A DNA stretch of 64,000 bases. Source: Neorhizobium huautlense (GTDB lineage: Bacteria; Pseudomonadota; Alphaproteobacteria; Rhizobiales; Rhizobiaceae). Below, piece by piece: positions 45,517-53,935 of the stretch. The DNA lies in NCBI RefSeq assembly GCF_030811685.1, contig NZ_JAUSRF010000007.1, positions 182,077 to 246,076 on the forward strand, given 5' to 3'. The notes under the pieces were generated by a model. It was given only the letters and a program-made list of their open reading frames with translations. It was not told the origin of the DNA and searched no databases. Made by a program: the position numbers and the translations under genes. How positions within the stretch are numbered: the stretch's first letter is position 1; each line of letters opens with the position of its first letter.

Positions 45517-46020
45517 TCAGGCACTTTGCCTGCGGGCAACGACCTCCTGATAGGCAGCCTGCAGGCGTTCGAACACGGACGGTTTTTGCGGATCGCGTTC
45601 GGCGCCCAGATGCAGCACGCGCAGTTCCTCCATGAAATCATTCCAGAGCGGCCGGCCGCCCTCTTCCAGCAATTGCGCGCGGATGGAAAGTTCTTCCGAA
45701 ACGGGAAGAAAGCGGTTTCCCCAGGCGCCCATTTCGGCGAAGATCGGGATGAGGCTGATCGACATTTCGGTGAGGCTGTAAATGCCCTTCTGCTTGTGGC
45801 TGGGATCATCCACGCGGGTGAGCAGGCCATGTTCGAGGAGGCGCTTCAGCCGGCTGGCGAGAATGTTGGAGGCAATGCCTTCCTCGGAATTCTGCAACAA
45901 CTCGCGAAAATGCCGGCGATTGCCGAACATGATGTCGCGGATGACGATCAAGCTCCAGCGATCGCCCAGCACCTCCAGCGTCAGATTGATCGGGCAGCCC
46001 GAGCGAATTCTGTCTTCCAT
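45517..46020 (-). CDS. HxlR-family transcriptional regulator
   Basis: 167 residues from ATG 46020, with GGAG just upstream. Two further ATG/GTG codons upstream are in frame but lack a ribosome site. The winged helix has CPINLTLEVLGDRWSLIVIR, then DIMFGNRRHFRELL and LASRLKRLLEHGLL. The single Cys before the helix (SGCPINL) is the position used for redox sensing in some HxlR proteins. It is convergent with the anti-sigma gene (15-nt gap) and divergent from the reductase gene, which it probably controls. Confidence 0.88.
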   Translation of the reverse strand: MEDRIRSGCPINLTLEVLGDRWSLIVIRDIMFGNRRHFRELLQNSEEGIASNILASRLKRLLEHGLLTRVDDPSHKQKGIYSLTEMSISLIPIFAEMGAWGNRFLPVSEELSIRAQLLEEGGRPLWNDFMEELRVLHLGAERDPQKPSVFERLQAAYQEVVARRQSA

Positions 46021-46032
46021 GCCATTCTCCAA

Positions 46033-46094
46033 AACCGCTTGCATTCTACAATCGGTCACGCTAGCGTTCAACCAGTTTCGAAATGCAACCGGTT
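46033..46094. promoter_or_regulatory. Inverted-repeat operator between the HxlR regulator and its divergent reductase
   Basis: AACCGCTTGCATT (46033-46045) and AATGCAACCGGTT (46082-46094) are complementary at 12 of 13 positions, 36 bases apart. They flank the divergent promoters, as expected for an HxlR-family operator pair. Binding by this regulator is inferred. Confidence 0.55.
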
Positions 46095-46114
46095 AACTCG
46101 TAATGGAGAAAGAC

Positions 46115-46675
46115 ATGCGCAAGCTGGTGGTATGGAACCTGATGACATTGGACGGTTATTTCGAGGGTGAGACGCCTTGGGACCTTTCCTTTCACGAAAA
46201 GGCCTGGGGGCCGGAGCTGGAAAAGCTTTCGGAACGGTTTGGCGAGGAAGGCGATCTCCTCGTGTTCGGTCGCAAGACCTATCAGGGCATGGCAGCCTAT
46301 TGGCCGACGGCGGAAGAACCCGGCCGCATCAAGGACATGATGAACTCGATCGCCAAGCTGGCGGTTTCGAAAACGCTGACGGATGCGGCGTGGAACAATA
46401 CGCGTGTCGTCAGCGATCCGGTGGCGGAACTGACGCGGCTGAAGAGCGAGGACGGCAAGACCATTTTCATCTTCGGCAGCGCCGAACTGGTGGCCTCCAT
46501 GCTCGATGCCGGGCTGGTGGATGAATACCGGCTGTGCATCGTGCCGGTTCTGCTGGGCAAGGGCAATCCGTTGTTCAAGCAGGCGGATGCGCTCAAGGAC
46601 CTGACGCTGATCTCCACCGACCGAACTGAAAAGGGCGCTGCGCTGTTGACTTATGCGGTCAGCGGCAAGACTTGA
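46115..46675 (+). CDS. RibD C-terminal/dihydrofolate-reductase-like reductase
   Basis: 186 residues from ATG 46115, preceded by GGAGAAAG; an ATG 12 nt upstream is the alternative. It has the RibD_C fold marks: LVVWNLMTLDGYFEG, LLVFGRKTYQGMAAYWPT, IFIFGSAELVASML and LVDEYRLCIVPVLLGKG (the DHFR-like NADPH loop). This YyaP/YwjB-type group has unclear substrates and is often controlled by an HxlR or MarR regulator, as here. It may reduce small flavin-like or xenobiotic compounds, but this is only inferred. Confidence 0.88.
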   Translation: MRKLVVWNLMTLDGYFEGETPWDLSFHEKAWGPELEKLSERFGEEGDLLVFGRKTYQGMAAYWPTAEEPGRIKDMMNSIAKLAVSKTLTDAAWNNTRVVSDPVAELTRLKSEDGKTIFIFGSAELVASMLDAGLVDEYRLCIVPVLLGKGNPLFKQADALKDLTLISTDRTEKGAALLTYAVSGKT

Positions 46676-46742
46676 CACAGGTCAAGGCAGGCAGCGCTTA
46701 GCGGTCGCATCCTCCTTCTCAACAACAGCCAAGGAGGCAGCC

Positions 46743-47180
46743 ATGTACAAGCATATCCTGATCCCCACCGATGGTTCGGAACTGGCAACCGAAGCGCTGG
46801 AAAAGGCGCTCGACCTTGCCGTCGAGATGAATGCGGCGGCGACCGTACTGGTGGTGGTAGAGCCGTTGCAGGCCATCACGCTCAACCCGACCGGGTTGGA
46901 GATCGCCTATGCCGAATATGACCGGCAGGTGGAGGAAGCCGCAAAGGGCATTCTGGCCGATGCGAAGGCGGAAGCCGAAAAACGCGGCGTGCGCATCCAC
47001 GTGGAAAGGATCACCAGCACCAACCCGGCGCAGGTGATAGTCGATGTGTCGGCGAAACACGAATGCGACCTGATCGCCATCGGCTCGCGCGGCCGTTCGG
47101 GCATTTCGGCCTTCATGCTGGGCAGCGTGACGTTGAAAGTGCTGGCGCTGACCAAGACGCCAGTGCTGGTCTATCGGTAA
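46743..47180 (+). CDS. Universal stress protein, UspA family
   Basis: 145 residues. It begins MYKHILIPTDGSELATEALE and ends with the ATP-binding motif GSRGRSGISAFMLGSVTLKV, then LALTKTPVLVYR (G-x2-G-x9-G-S/T). Small cytoplasmic stress protein. It lies 67 nt after the reductase gene and its stop abuts the pdeM stop, which is convergent with no gap. Confidence 0.93.
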   Translation: MYKHILIPTDGSELATEALEKALDLAVEMNAAATVLVVVEPLQAITLNPTGLEIAYAEYDRQVEEAAKGILADAKAEAEKRGVRIHVERITSTNPAQVIVDVSAKHECDLIAIGSRGRSGISAFMLGSVTLKVLALTKTPVLVYR

Positions 47181-47927
47181 TCACGCCAAAAGGTTGCCAT
47201 AACGCACCGAATAAATCCGGTCGCGACCCAGCAGATGCGCCACCAGCGCTTGCCGGTCAAAAATGCCCTGCATGGCCTTGTGATTGAGATCCAGTCCACC
47301 GGTCAGAACCCCGAAAGCCGGCATCAGCAGGCGGTGGCCATCGGTGGCGAAACAGGGACGACGCACGTATTTTTCGCGCCGTCTCACGGTGGCGGACGGG
47401 TGGAGGTGACCAGCCACCTCGCCCTTGCCCGATATCAGGCTCGGTTCGTGGCGGAACACGAGACCGCCATAGACGAGTTCGTCGATGCTGATGCCGGGCA
47501 GATCGGTGGTGCCGTCGGGATCGTGGTTGCCGTTGATCCAGATCCAGTCACGGCCGCGGGCCATGTCCAAAATCATCGCGCGCAGATCAGCCGGCAGGAA
47601 TTCGGAGCCGCGCCGGTCGTGAAAATTGTCACCGAGAGAGACGACGATCTTTGGATCGTAACGGGCGATGACGGCGGCGAGGATGTTGAGCGTGGCGATC
47701 GTGTCATAGGGCGGCAGCATCATGCCGCGGCGGGCGAAAGCAGCGCCCTTTTCCAGATGCAGGTCGGAAACGACGAGCATGCCGGTTTCCGGCAGGTAGA
47801 GACCACCGAGCGGATCACACACGGCCGCCACACCGTGGACGAGAATGTCCTCGGTGGCGGGGGTGTTGGTCAGCATGGTGCGGGGACTAAGCCCCAGGCG
47901 GTTCATCACGGTTGGTTCGTCTTTCAA
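47181..47927 (-). CDS. pdeM: Ligase-associated DNA damage response endonuclease PdeM
   Basis: 248 residues with a calcineurin-like metallophosphatase core: VSDLHLEKGAAFARRG, GDNFHDRRG, GNHDPDG, and GHLHPSATV. These place it with the PdeM family, single-strand DNA endonucleases found with a DNA ligase and an Lhr-like helicase in alphaproteobacteria. The start is a TTG without a clear ribosome site; an ATG at the eighth codon is an alternative. It lies downstream of the Lhr-like gene on the same strand, separated by a palindromic array. Confidence 0.88.
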   Translation of the reverse strand: MKDEPTVMNRLGLSPRTMLTNTPATEDILVHGVAAVCDPLGGLYLPETGMLVVSDLHLEKGAAFARRGMMLPPYDTIATLNILAAVIARYDPKIVVSLGDNFHDRRGSEFLPADLRAMILDMARGRDWIWINGNHDPDGTTDLPGISIDELVYGGLVFRHEPSLISGKGEVAGHLHPSATVRRREKYVRRPCFATDGHRLLMPAFGVLTGGLDLNHKAMQGIFDRQALVAHLLGRDRIYSVRYGNLLA

Positions 47928-47940
47928 ATGCTTTTTTCTA

Positions 47941-48053
47941 CGTCATTCCTGTGCTTGTCACAGGAATCCAGCCACGCGAAGTCCTTCGCGTGAAAGAAGT
48001 CTTTGCGCCGCAGACGCGGCGCTGCTGGATCCCGGCCCAAGGCCGGGATGACG
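47941..48053. repeat. Composite palindromic array (REPIN-like)
   Basis: 113 bp bounded by CGTCATTCC and GGGATGACG (8 of 9 complementary). It contains four hairpins in series: ATTCCTGTG with CACAGGAAT, ACGCGAAG with CTTCGCGT, GCGCCGC with GCGGCGC, and ATCCCGG with CCGGGAT. The outer two arms share the TCAT...ATCCAGC format of the palindromes at 29.9/30.05 kb. Confidence 0.85.
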
Positions 48054-48082
48054 GAGAGTATGCGTAACTGCCTCACCCATCC

Positions 48083-50605
48083 CTACAATCCAGCCTCCGC
48101 AATCAACTCGTCCGCCGCTTCCTGCAGCACCGCATCCTGTGCTTCGCCGGGCACGCTTTCCTTGCCGATTTCCAGCATGATCGGTACTGCCAATGGCGAC
48201 ACGCGATCGAGGTCACGGTGGGTGATATGCCCCTTGATTCGTCCCAGCATATCGCCCAGACGGCCGATATCCAAAAGCCCCGATGCCGCATCGCGCCGAG
48301 TTGCTTCCAGAAGCACGTGGTCCGGCTCGTGCGTGCGCAGCACGTCGTAGATCAGGTCGGTCGACACCGTCACCTGCCGTCCGGTCTTTTCCTTGCCCGG
48401 ATGGCGGCGTTCGATCAGGCCGGAAATGACGGCGCAATTGCGAAATGTGCGTTTCAGCATGTAGCTTTCGTCCAGCCATGCTTCGAGATCATCACCCAGC
48501 ATATCCTCGTCGAACAGGTCCGACAGGCTCAATGAACCATCCGCGATCATCGCCCCCAGATCGTTCAGGCCCCAGATGGCCAGCGAATAATCGGTGGCGA
48601 CAAAACCGAGGGGACGGGCACCGGCGCGTTCCAGCCGGCGGGTGAGCAGCATACCGAGGGTCTGATGCGCCAGCCGCCCCTCGAAACAATAGGCGATCAG
48701 AAAGAAGCGTTTTCCGCGCGGAAAAGTTTCGATCAGGAGTTCATCCTGTCTGGGCAGCATGGAACGCTCAAGCTGGATTGATAACCAGTCGCGTACCTGA
48801 TCCGGCAGGGCCGTGCGACGGTCGGGATCGGCCAGCATGGCGCGCACTTGGTCCGCAAGGTAAGTGGTCAGCGGGAATTTTCCGCCGGCATAGGCGGGGA
48901 TCTTTGGGTCCAGCGAAAAGGCGTTGGAGACGAGGCATTCGTTTTCGCGGATTCCTTCGAACCGCAGCACCTTGCCGGCGAACAAAAAGGTATCGCCCTG
49001 CACCAGCTGTTCCAAAAAGTATTCCTCGACCTTGCCGAGCGACATCCCTCCCCGGCCCAAAGTCCCTTTGGCATTGCGTTTGACGAGGCGGACGTTGAGT
49101 TCGGCGGCTTCGACGATGGTGCCGAGGTTCATGCGATATTGCTGGGCGATCTGCGGATTGGAGACCCGCCAGCGGCCGTCCTCCATTTTCCTGATCTTGG
49201 CATAACGCTCATAGCTGCGCAGCGCATATCCGCCGGTGGCGACGAAATCGACGATGCGCTCATACATCTCCCATGTGAGGGTGGCATAAGGCGAGGCCGA
49301 GGTGATCTCGTCATACAGCGCCACCGGATCGAACGGCTCGGCGCAGGCCATGCCGAGTACATGCTGGGCCAGAACATCGAGCGCGCCCTCACCCACCGGC
49401 GGCGTATCCTGCGCGCCGTGATAATTGGCATCGAGTGCTGCCTGACATTCCATCACCTCGAACCGGTTGGCCGGCACCAGAATGGCTTTCGAGGGTTCAT
49501 CCATACGGTGATTGGCGCGGCCGATGCGCTGGGCAAGCCGTGACGCCCCTTTTGGCGCGCCGACATGCACGACGAGATCGATATCGCCCCAGTCTATCCC
49601 CATGTCGAGCGTCGAGGTGGCGACGACGGCGCGGAGCTTGTTGTCGGCCATCGCCGCTTCCACCTTGCGGCGCTGGCCGGCATCGAGCGAGCCATGATGC
49701 AGGGCAATGGGCAAATTGTCCTCGTTGATGGTCCAGAGTGTCTGGAACAGCAGTTCGGCCTGAAAGCGGGTGTTGACGAAAATCAGCGTCGTCTTGTGGC
49801 GTTTGATCTCCTCATAAACCTCTGGGATTGCATAGGTGGAGACGTGACCGGACCAGGGGATGCGGCTGTCAGTGCCCAAGATTGTGATGTCGGGGGCGGC
49901 ACCGCCCGTCACATGCACGAGACCGGCGGGCGGAGCCGGCGTTTCGCCTTGCGGAACAAGCCAGCGCTGCAGGTCCATCGGATCGGCGACGGTGGCGGAC
50001 AGCCCGATCGTTTGCATGTCTGGAGCATGCTTTCGCAGGCGGGCGAGGCCGAGCGAGAGGAGATGGCCACGTTTCGAGGTGACAAGCGAATGCAGCTCGT
50101 CGAGGACAACGTATTTGAGGTCCTTGAAGAACCGCTCCGCTTCCTTGTTGGCCAGCAGCAACGCCACCTGTTCCGGTGTGGTCAGCAAAATATCCGGCGG
50201 ATTGAGTTTTTGGCGCTGGCGTTTGGCCTGCGGTGTATCGCCGGTGCGGTTTTCGACCGAGACGGCTAAACCCATCTCGGTCACCGGCTTCATCAGATTG
50301 CGCTCGATATCAACCGTCAGCGCCTTCAGCGGCGAAATGTAGAGCGTGTGGATGCCGGTGAAGGCCGATCCGGGCGGAATTTTTCCGCGCGCCACGAGAT
50401 CGGTGAGCGACGGCAGGAAACCGGCCAGCGTCTTGCCCGCACCCGTAGGTGCGATCAGCAGCATGTTTTCGCCGCCTTGGGCGCGGGCCAAAAGTTCAAG
50501 CTGGTGGGCGCGCGGGGACCAGCCCTTTTCAGCAAACCATTTTACGAATGGCCGGGGCAAAGTGACGGCCTGATTGCCGGAAGATTTCGGTTCGATGCGA
50601 TCCAC
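48083..50605 (-). CDS. Ligase-associated DEXH-box helicase (Lhr-like)
   Basis: 840 residues, starting at a GTG. Helicase motifs are LIAPTGAGKTLAGFLPSL (I), the DELHSL DEXH box (II), LSATVADP (III) and SRLAQRIGRANH (VI). The C-terminal Lhr/winged-helix and DEAD-associated region follows (FRNCAVISGLIERRHPGKEK). The group works with an ATP-dependent DNA ligase and PdeM in DNA repair from family knowledge. The ligase and exonuclease usually linked to these genes are not in this window, so the cluster is incomplete here. Confidence 0.9.
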   Translation of the reverse strand: MDRIEPKSSGNQAVTLPRPFVKWFAEKGWSPRAHQLELLARAQGGENMLLIAPTGAGKTLAGFLPSLTDLVARGKIPPGSAFTGIHTLYISPLKALTVDIERNLMKPVTEMGLAVSVENRTGDTPQAKRQRQKLNPPDILLTTPEQVALLLANKEAERFFKDLKYVVLDELHSLVTSKRGHLLSLGLARLRKHAPDMQTIGLSATVADPMDLQRWLVPQGETPAPPAGLVHVTGGAAPDITILGTDSRIPWSGHVSTYAIPEVYEEIKRHKTTLIFVNTRFQAELLFQTLWTINEDNLPIALHHGSLDAGQRRKVEAAMADNKLRAVVATSTLDMGIDWGDIDLVVHVGAPKGASRLAQRIGRANHRMDEPSKAILVPANRFEVMECQAALDANYHGAQDTPPVGEGALDVLAQHVLGMACAEPFDPVALYDEITSASPYATLTWEMYERIVDFVATGGYALRSYERYAKIRKMEDGRWRVSNPQIAQQYRMNLGTIVEAAELNVRLVKRNAKGTLGRGGMSLGKVEEYFLEQLVQGDTFLFAGKVLRFEGIRENECLVSNAFSLDPKIPAYAGGKFPLTTYLADQVRAMLADPDRRTALPDQVRDWLSIQLERSMLPRQDELLIETFPRGKRFFLIAYCFEGRLAHQTLGMLLTRRLERAGARPLGFVATDYSLAIWGLNDLGAMIADGSLSLSDLFDEDMLGDDLEAWLDESYMLKRTFRNCAVISGLIERRHPGKEKTGRQVTVSTDLIYDVLRTHEPDHVLLEATRRDAASGLLDIGRLGDMLGRIKGHITHRDLDRVSPLAVPIMLEIGKESVPGEAQDAVLQEAADELIAEAGL

Positions 50606-50607
50606 GG

Positions 50608-50628
50608 AGTGAAAGATAAGCTTTCACT
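50608..50628. terminator. Small hairpin between the YitT and helicase genes
   Basis: AGTGAAAG, loop ATAAG, CTTTCACT: an 8-bp perfect stem. It lies just upstream of the Lhr-like GTG start and after the first YitT gene. No T-run, so its role is unclear. Confidence 0.35.
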
Positions 50629-50646
50629 TGCGGAAATGAAGAGCAG

Positions 50647-51291
50647 TTACCGAACGATATACCGATCCGTACGGTGATTGATGGCAAGCGTCAGGTTGAG
50701 CGCCAGTGCCGCCAGAACCGAGCAGGCGATGACAAAAGGGCTGGCGACGAAGAAGGACAGGAACAGCACGACGCAATCCAGACCGAGCTGCACGAAACCC
50801 GCACGCCAGCCGAAGCGATCCTGCAGATAGAGCGCCAGAATGCCGAAACCGCCGAGCGAGGCGCGGTGACGGAACAGGACCAGCATGCCGCAGCCGATCA
50901 AAAGGCCACCGAACAATGCAGCGGTGATCGGTTCGATATTGGAAAAACCGATCAGTTTTTGCAGCAGGCCTGACAGGACCGAGGTGAGTGCGACTGCGGA
51001 AAATGTCTTGATCGTAAAAACGAGGCCGAGGCGTTTGTAGGCCAGCCAGTAGAACGGCAGGTTCAAAAGGAAGAAGGCCGTGCCGAAACTGACATCGATC
51101 GAATAGCGCAGCAGGAAACCGAGACCGGCCGTGCCGCCGATCATCAGATGCGCGGCCGACAGCATGGTGACGCCGAGCGCGGCCAGCATGGAACCGGCAA
51201 CGACACCCTGCACATCCTCGATGATCGAATGTTTTTCCGAACTGGAAGCCCAGAATCCGATCGGGCTTTTCTTGTCGGTTGCGTTGGCCAT
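50647..51291 (-). CDS. YitT family membrane protein (first of tandem pair)
   Basis: 214 residues from ATG 51291, two nt after the stop of the next gene, so coupling is likely. The longer open frame overlaps that gene and is rejected. About six membrane helices; conserved YitT/DUF161 marks GGTAGLGFLLRY, NLPFYWLAYKRLG, and HRASLGGFGILALYLQDR. It is a paralogue of the neighbouring 216-residue protein. Function unknown; some YitT members are linked to transport. Confidence 0.85.
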   Translation of the reverse strand: MANATDKKSPIGFWASSSEKHSIIEDVQGVVAGSMLAALGVTMLSAAHLMIGGTAGLGFLLRYSIDVSFGTAFFLLNLPFYWLAYKRLGLVFTIKTFSAVALTSVLSGLLQKLIGFSNIEPITAALFGGLLIGCGMLVLFRHRASLGGFGILALYLQDRFGWRAGFVQLGLDCVVLFLSFFVASPFVIACSVLAALALNLTLAINHRTDRYIVR

Positions 51292-51293
51292 GA

Positions 51294-51944
51294 TCAGCGC
51301 ACCGCGATGTATCGGTCGGACCGATGGTTGATGGTGAGCAGCAGGTTGAGGACAACCGCGCTCAAGAGCGACCACAGAACTGTTATCGGGCTGACCACGA
51401 AAAAGGCGGCGGCCATGACGCAGAGATCGAAGGCCAGTTGCACGAGGCCGGCGGGGATCTTGAAACGATCCTGAAGATAGATGGCCAGAATGCCGATGCC
51501 GCCGAGCGAGGCGCGGTGACGATAAAGTCCGAGCAGGCCGAAGCCGATGAGGATGCCGCCAAGGAGTGCGGCCCAGAACGGATCGAGATGCTGGATGACG
51601 ATGAACTGCCGCTCAAGCTCGGTGATGAAGGACACCATCAGGATGGCCACAAAGGTCTTGAAGGAAAAGCCGATGCCAAGGCGTTTGAACGACAGGTAAT
51701 AGAAGGGCAGGTTGACGACGAAGAACAGGATGCCAAAGGGGATATCGAACGCATAATGCAGAAGGAAGGCAACGCCCGCCGTGCCGCTTGTCAAAAAACC
51801 GGCCTGGCTGAGGAAATAGAGGCCGAGCGCTGCCACCATGGCGCTGATGAACATGCCCTGCGCATCTTCAAGCTTCGTGTGGCGTGCCGGATCGAGGCTG
51901 TAAAAGCCCAGCCGGCGTTTTTGCGCGCTCTGTTCTTCGGCCAA
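51294..51944 (-). CDS. YitT family membrane protein (second of tandem pair)
   Basis: 216 residues. It aligns along its length with the preceding protein (GTAGVAFLLHYAFDIPFG, NLPFYYLSFKRLG, YRHRASLGGIGILAIYLQDR). About six membrane helices. The two genes are arranged head-to-tail with a 2-nt gap, suggesting tandem duplication then divergence. Function unknown. Confidence 0.87.
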   Translation of the reverse strand: MAEEQSAQKRRLGFYSLDPARHTKLEDAQGMFISAMVAALGLYFLSQAGFLTSGTAGVAFLLHYAFDIPFGILFFVVNLPFYYLSFKRLGIGFSFKTFVAILMVSFITELERQFIVIQHLDPFWAALLGGILIGFGLLGLYRHRASLGGIGILAIYLQDRFKIPAGLVQLAFDLCVMAAAFFVVSPITVLWSLLSAVVLNLLLTINHRSDRYIAVR

Positions 51945-52070
51945 TTCATTCCCCTTGGCGGGTCTGCATTCAGCCCGCGTTTTTCAGCAAGTTTGCATCG
52001 CGATAGCGCCTTCATCAAGCGTCATCAACTGGGCGTGATCGTGCACAAGCAAAACGCAATAAAGCGCCGT

Positions 52071-53018
52071 TCAGCCGGCTTTTCGCGACAGAAACAGAAT
52101 GCCATGGATGGCATTGCCGCCATCCATGCGAATGACGGTTTTTTCGCTGGCGATCAGATCGAAGCCGTGAGCCTGCAAAAGGCCGAGAATATAATCCTGC
52201 GCATGCGCATACCGCATCGATTCCCGCAGGACAAAGCCGTTACCGGCGCCGGCATCCTCGACGGAGAAGGCGAACAGGCCATCGGCTGTGAGGAGCTCGG
52301 TCACCAGCGGGAACACCGTCTCCAGCGAACCGAGATACATCAGCACGTCGGCGGCGGAAACGAGGGTGGCACGATGGTTTGCCTGTCCCTCGAACAGGCC
52401 GGATTCATTTGCCGGCAGTGTCAGGTCGGATTGGCCGAGATGGTCGTAAAGCTCTTTGCGTTCGGCACGGGCCAGCATGTTGGCGGAAATGTCGAACCCT
52501 TCGAGATGGGTGGCAATATCGCGGATTTCCGCACCGAACAGGCCGGTGCCGCAACCGAGATCGACCACGGTGGCAAAAGGCCCATGCGGCCTCACCAGCG
52601 CCGCCAGCTTGCCGGGAACCGAATAATCCAGCTTTTCGACCAGCGCCGTATCGAAACGATCGGCGTAATCATCAAACAGGCTTTCGACATACCGGCTCGG
52701 CGGCTGTTCCGGCACGTCTTCGGCACCGAGAAGCGCCAGTTTCAGCGTGGCGGCAAACACATCTTCCGGGTCGAGCGCCAGCGTTTCACGATAGGCTACA
52801 ACCGCCGGCTCGGTCAGACCCGCCTTTTCGCGATATTCGCCGAGACGGAACCAGCCGGCGGCCCATGTCGGGGTGATTTCCAGCGCCTGTTCCATCAGTT
52901 CGGCGGCGGCTGCAAATTCATCGCTCTCGCCGAGCATGCGGGCATAATCGGCACGGCGGTCGGCGATGACATCGCCGGAAGAGAACTGGCTCGCACTCAT
53001 GGGCGGCATGACTTTCAT
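52071..53018 (-). CDS. TPR-containing class I methyltransferase
   Basis: 315 residues. N-terminal TPR units (about 20-95: AAAELMEQALEITPTWAAGW, FRLGEYREKAGLTE, AVVAYRETLALDPEDVFA) precede a class I SAM fold. Motif I is VVDLGCGTGLFG. A YADRFD element before the SAM domain is typical of NodS-like/C-methyltransferases of this type. The substrate is unknown. It is on the minus strand, divergent from the small DUF6460 gene. Confidence 0.9.
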   Translation of the reverse strand: MKVMPPMSASQFSSGDVIADRRADYARMLGESDEFAAAAELMEQALEITPTWAAGWFRLGEYREKAGLTEPAVVAYRETLALDPEDVFAATLKLALLGAEDVPEQPPSRYVESLFDDYADRFDTALVEKLDYSVPGKLAALVRPHGPFATVVDLGCGTGLFGAEIRDIATHLEGFDISANMLARAERKELYDHLGQSDLTLPANESGLFEGQANHRATLVSAADVLMYLGSLETVFPLVTELLTADGLFAFSVEDAGAGNGFVLRESMRYAHAQDYILGLLQAHGFDLIASEKTVIRMDGGNAIHGILFLSRKAG

Positions 53019-53154
53019 TGGAGTTGCGCCATCTCGCGCAAGTCATAAAAAAACTCAAGTTCTATCTGAGGAGAAGCCCCACATGCTTGCGGTGCACCGA
53101 CAGGGCCATTATGTCTTGCGCACCCCCGCAGATGAACAAGCCAGACGAACAAGG

Positions 53155-53421
53155 ATGACCGCTTCCGTGAACAGTTTCCTCGGTGACTCCCCCGGCCGTA
53201 CCGCCATCAAGCTCGTTGTCGTCTGCCTGATCGTCGGTGTCGTTCTGGCCTGGCTCGGTTATACGCCCGACAATATCATCGGCAGCATCCGCTATCATTT
53301 CCTCGATCTCTGGTACAACGGCTTCGAGGCGCTCGGCACGGTCGGCAACTATCTGCTGCTCGGCGCGATCGTGGTCATCCCGGTCTTCCTCGTGCTGCGA
53401 CTGATGAGTTTTCGGCGCTGA
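53155..53421 (+). CDS. DUF6460-like small membrane protein
   Basis: 88 residues from ATG 53155, the start matching family members (MTASVNSFLGDSPGRTAIKL). An ATG at 53083 has GAGGAG nine nt upstream and would give 112 residues; this start cannot be excluded. Two membrane helices (VVVCLIVGVVLAWLGY and YLLLGAIVVIPVFLVLRLM). It lies one nt before the CAP-domain lipoprotein gene, so the two are probably co-transcribed. Function unknown. Confidence 0.75.
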   Translation: MTASVNSFLGDSPGRTAIKLVVVCLIVGVVLAWLGYTPDNIIGSIRYHFLDLWYNGFEALGTVGNYLLLGAIVVIPVFLVLRLMSFRR

Positions 53422-53422
53422 C

Positions 53423-53908
53423 ATGATGACATTGCTTTCACCTTCGCGGCGGGGTTTTCTCGTTCTTTCCGGCATGGGCTTGGCGTTGGCCGGCTGCTCC
53501 ACCGTCGGCGTTCTCTCGCCGACACCGGGCGCGACCGACCAGACGGCGGCGGCGCTGCCTTTGGTCAACGCGTTGCGCAAGAAAAACGGCCTGCCCGCGC
53601 TTTCCAGCGTCAACGCTTCGCGCAAGGCGGCCGCCGTTCAGGCCGTGCGCATGGCCAAGGCCGACGAAATGCAGCACCTGATCGGCCTCGGTGACAGTTT
53701 TTATAACCGCATGAAGGCAAGCGACGTGACGCTGCCGGCTGCGGAAAACATCGCCAGCGGCCAGCACGAAGTCGAACGCGCGGTTCAGGCCTGGATCGAC
53801 AGCCCAAAGCACCTGAAAAACATGCTGGGTTCCTATAGTGGTCTCGGCGTTGCCGTGGCCTATGCCAAGGATGGACGGCCTTACTGGTCGATGATCCTTT
53901 CCAGCTAA
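53423..53908 (+). CDS. CAP-domain (SCP-like) lipoprotein
   Basis: 161 residues. Twin-arginine-like start (SRRGFLVLSGMGLALAGC) with a lipobox LALAGC, so it is a lipoprotein. The CAP domain has LVNALRKKNGLPALS, AAENIASGQHEVERAVQAWI, then DSPKHLKNMLGSYSGLGVAV. Such proteins are cell-envelope proteins of unclear activity. It overlaps nothing and starts right after the DUF6460 stop. A MATE transporter follows 27 nt on. Confidence 0.88.
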   Translation: MMTLLSPSRRGFLVLSGMGLALAGCSTVGVLSPTPGATDQTAAALPLVNALRKKNGLPALSSVNASRKAAAVQAVRMAKADEMQHLIGLGDSFYNRMKASDVTLPAAENIASGQHEVERAVQAWIDSPKHLKNMLGSYSGLGVAVAYAKDGRPYWSMILSS

Positions 53909-53935
53909 CAAATTTGGCGCGGGGGCGTCGGGCAC

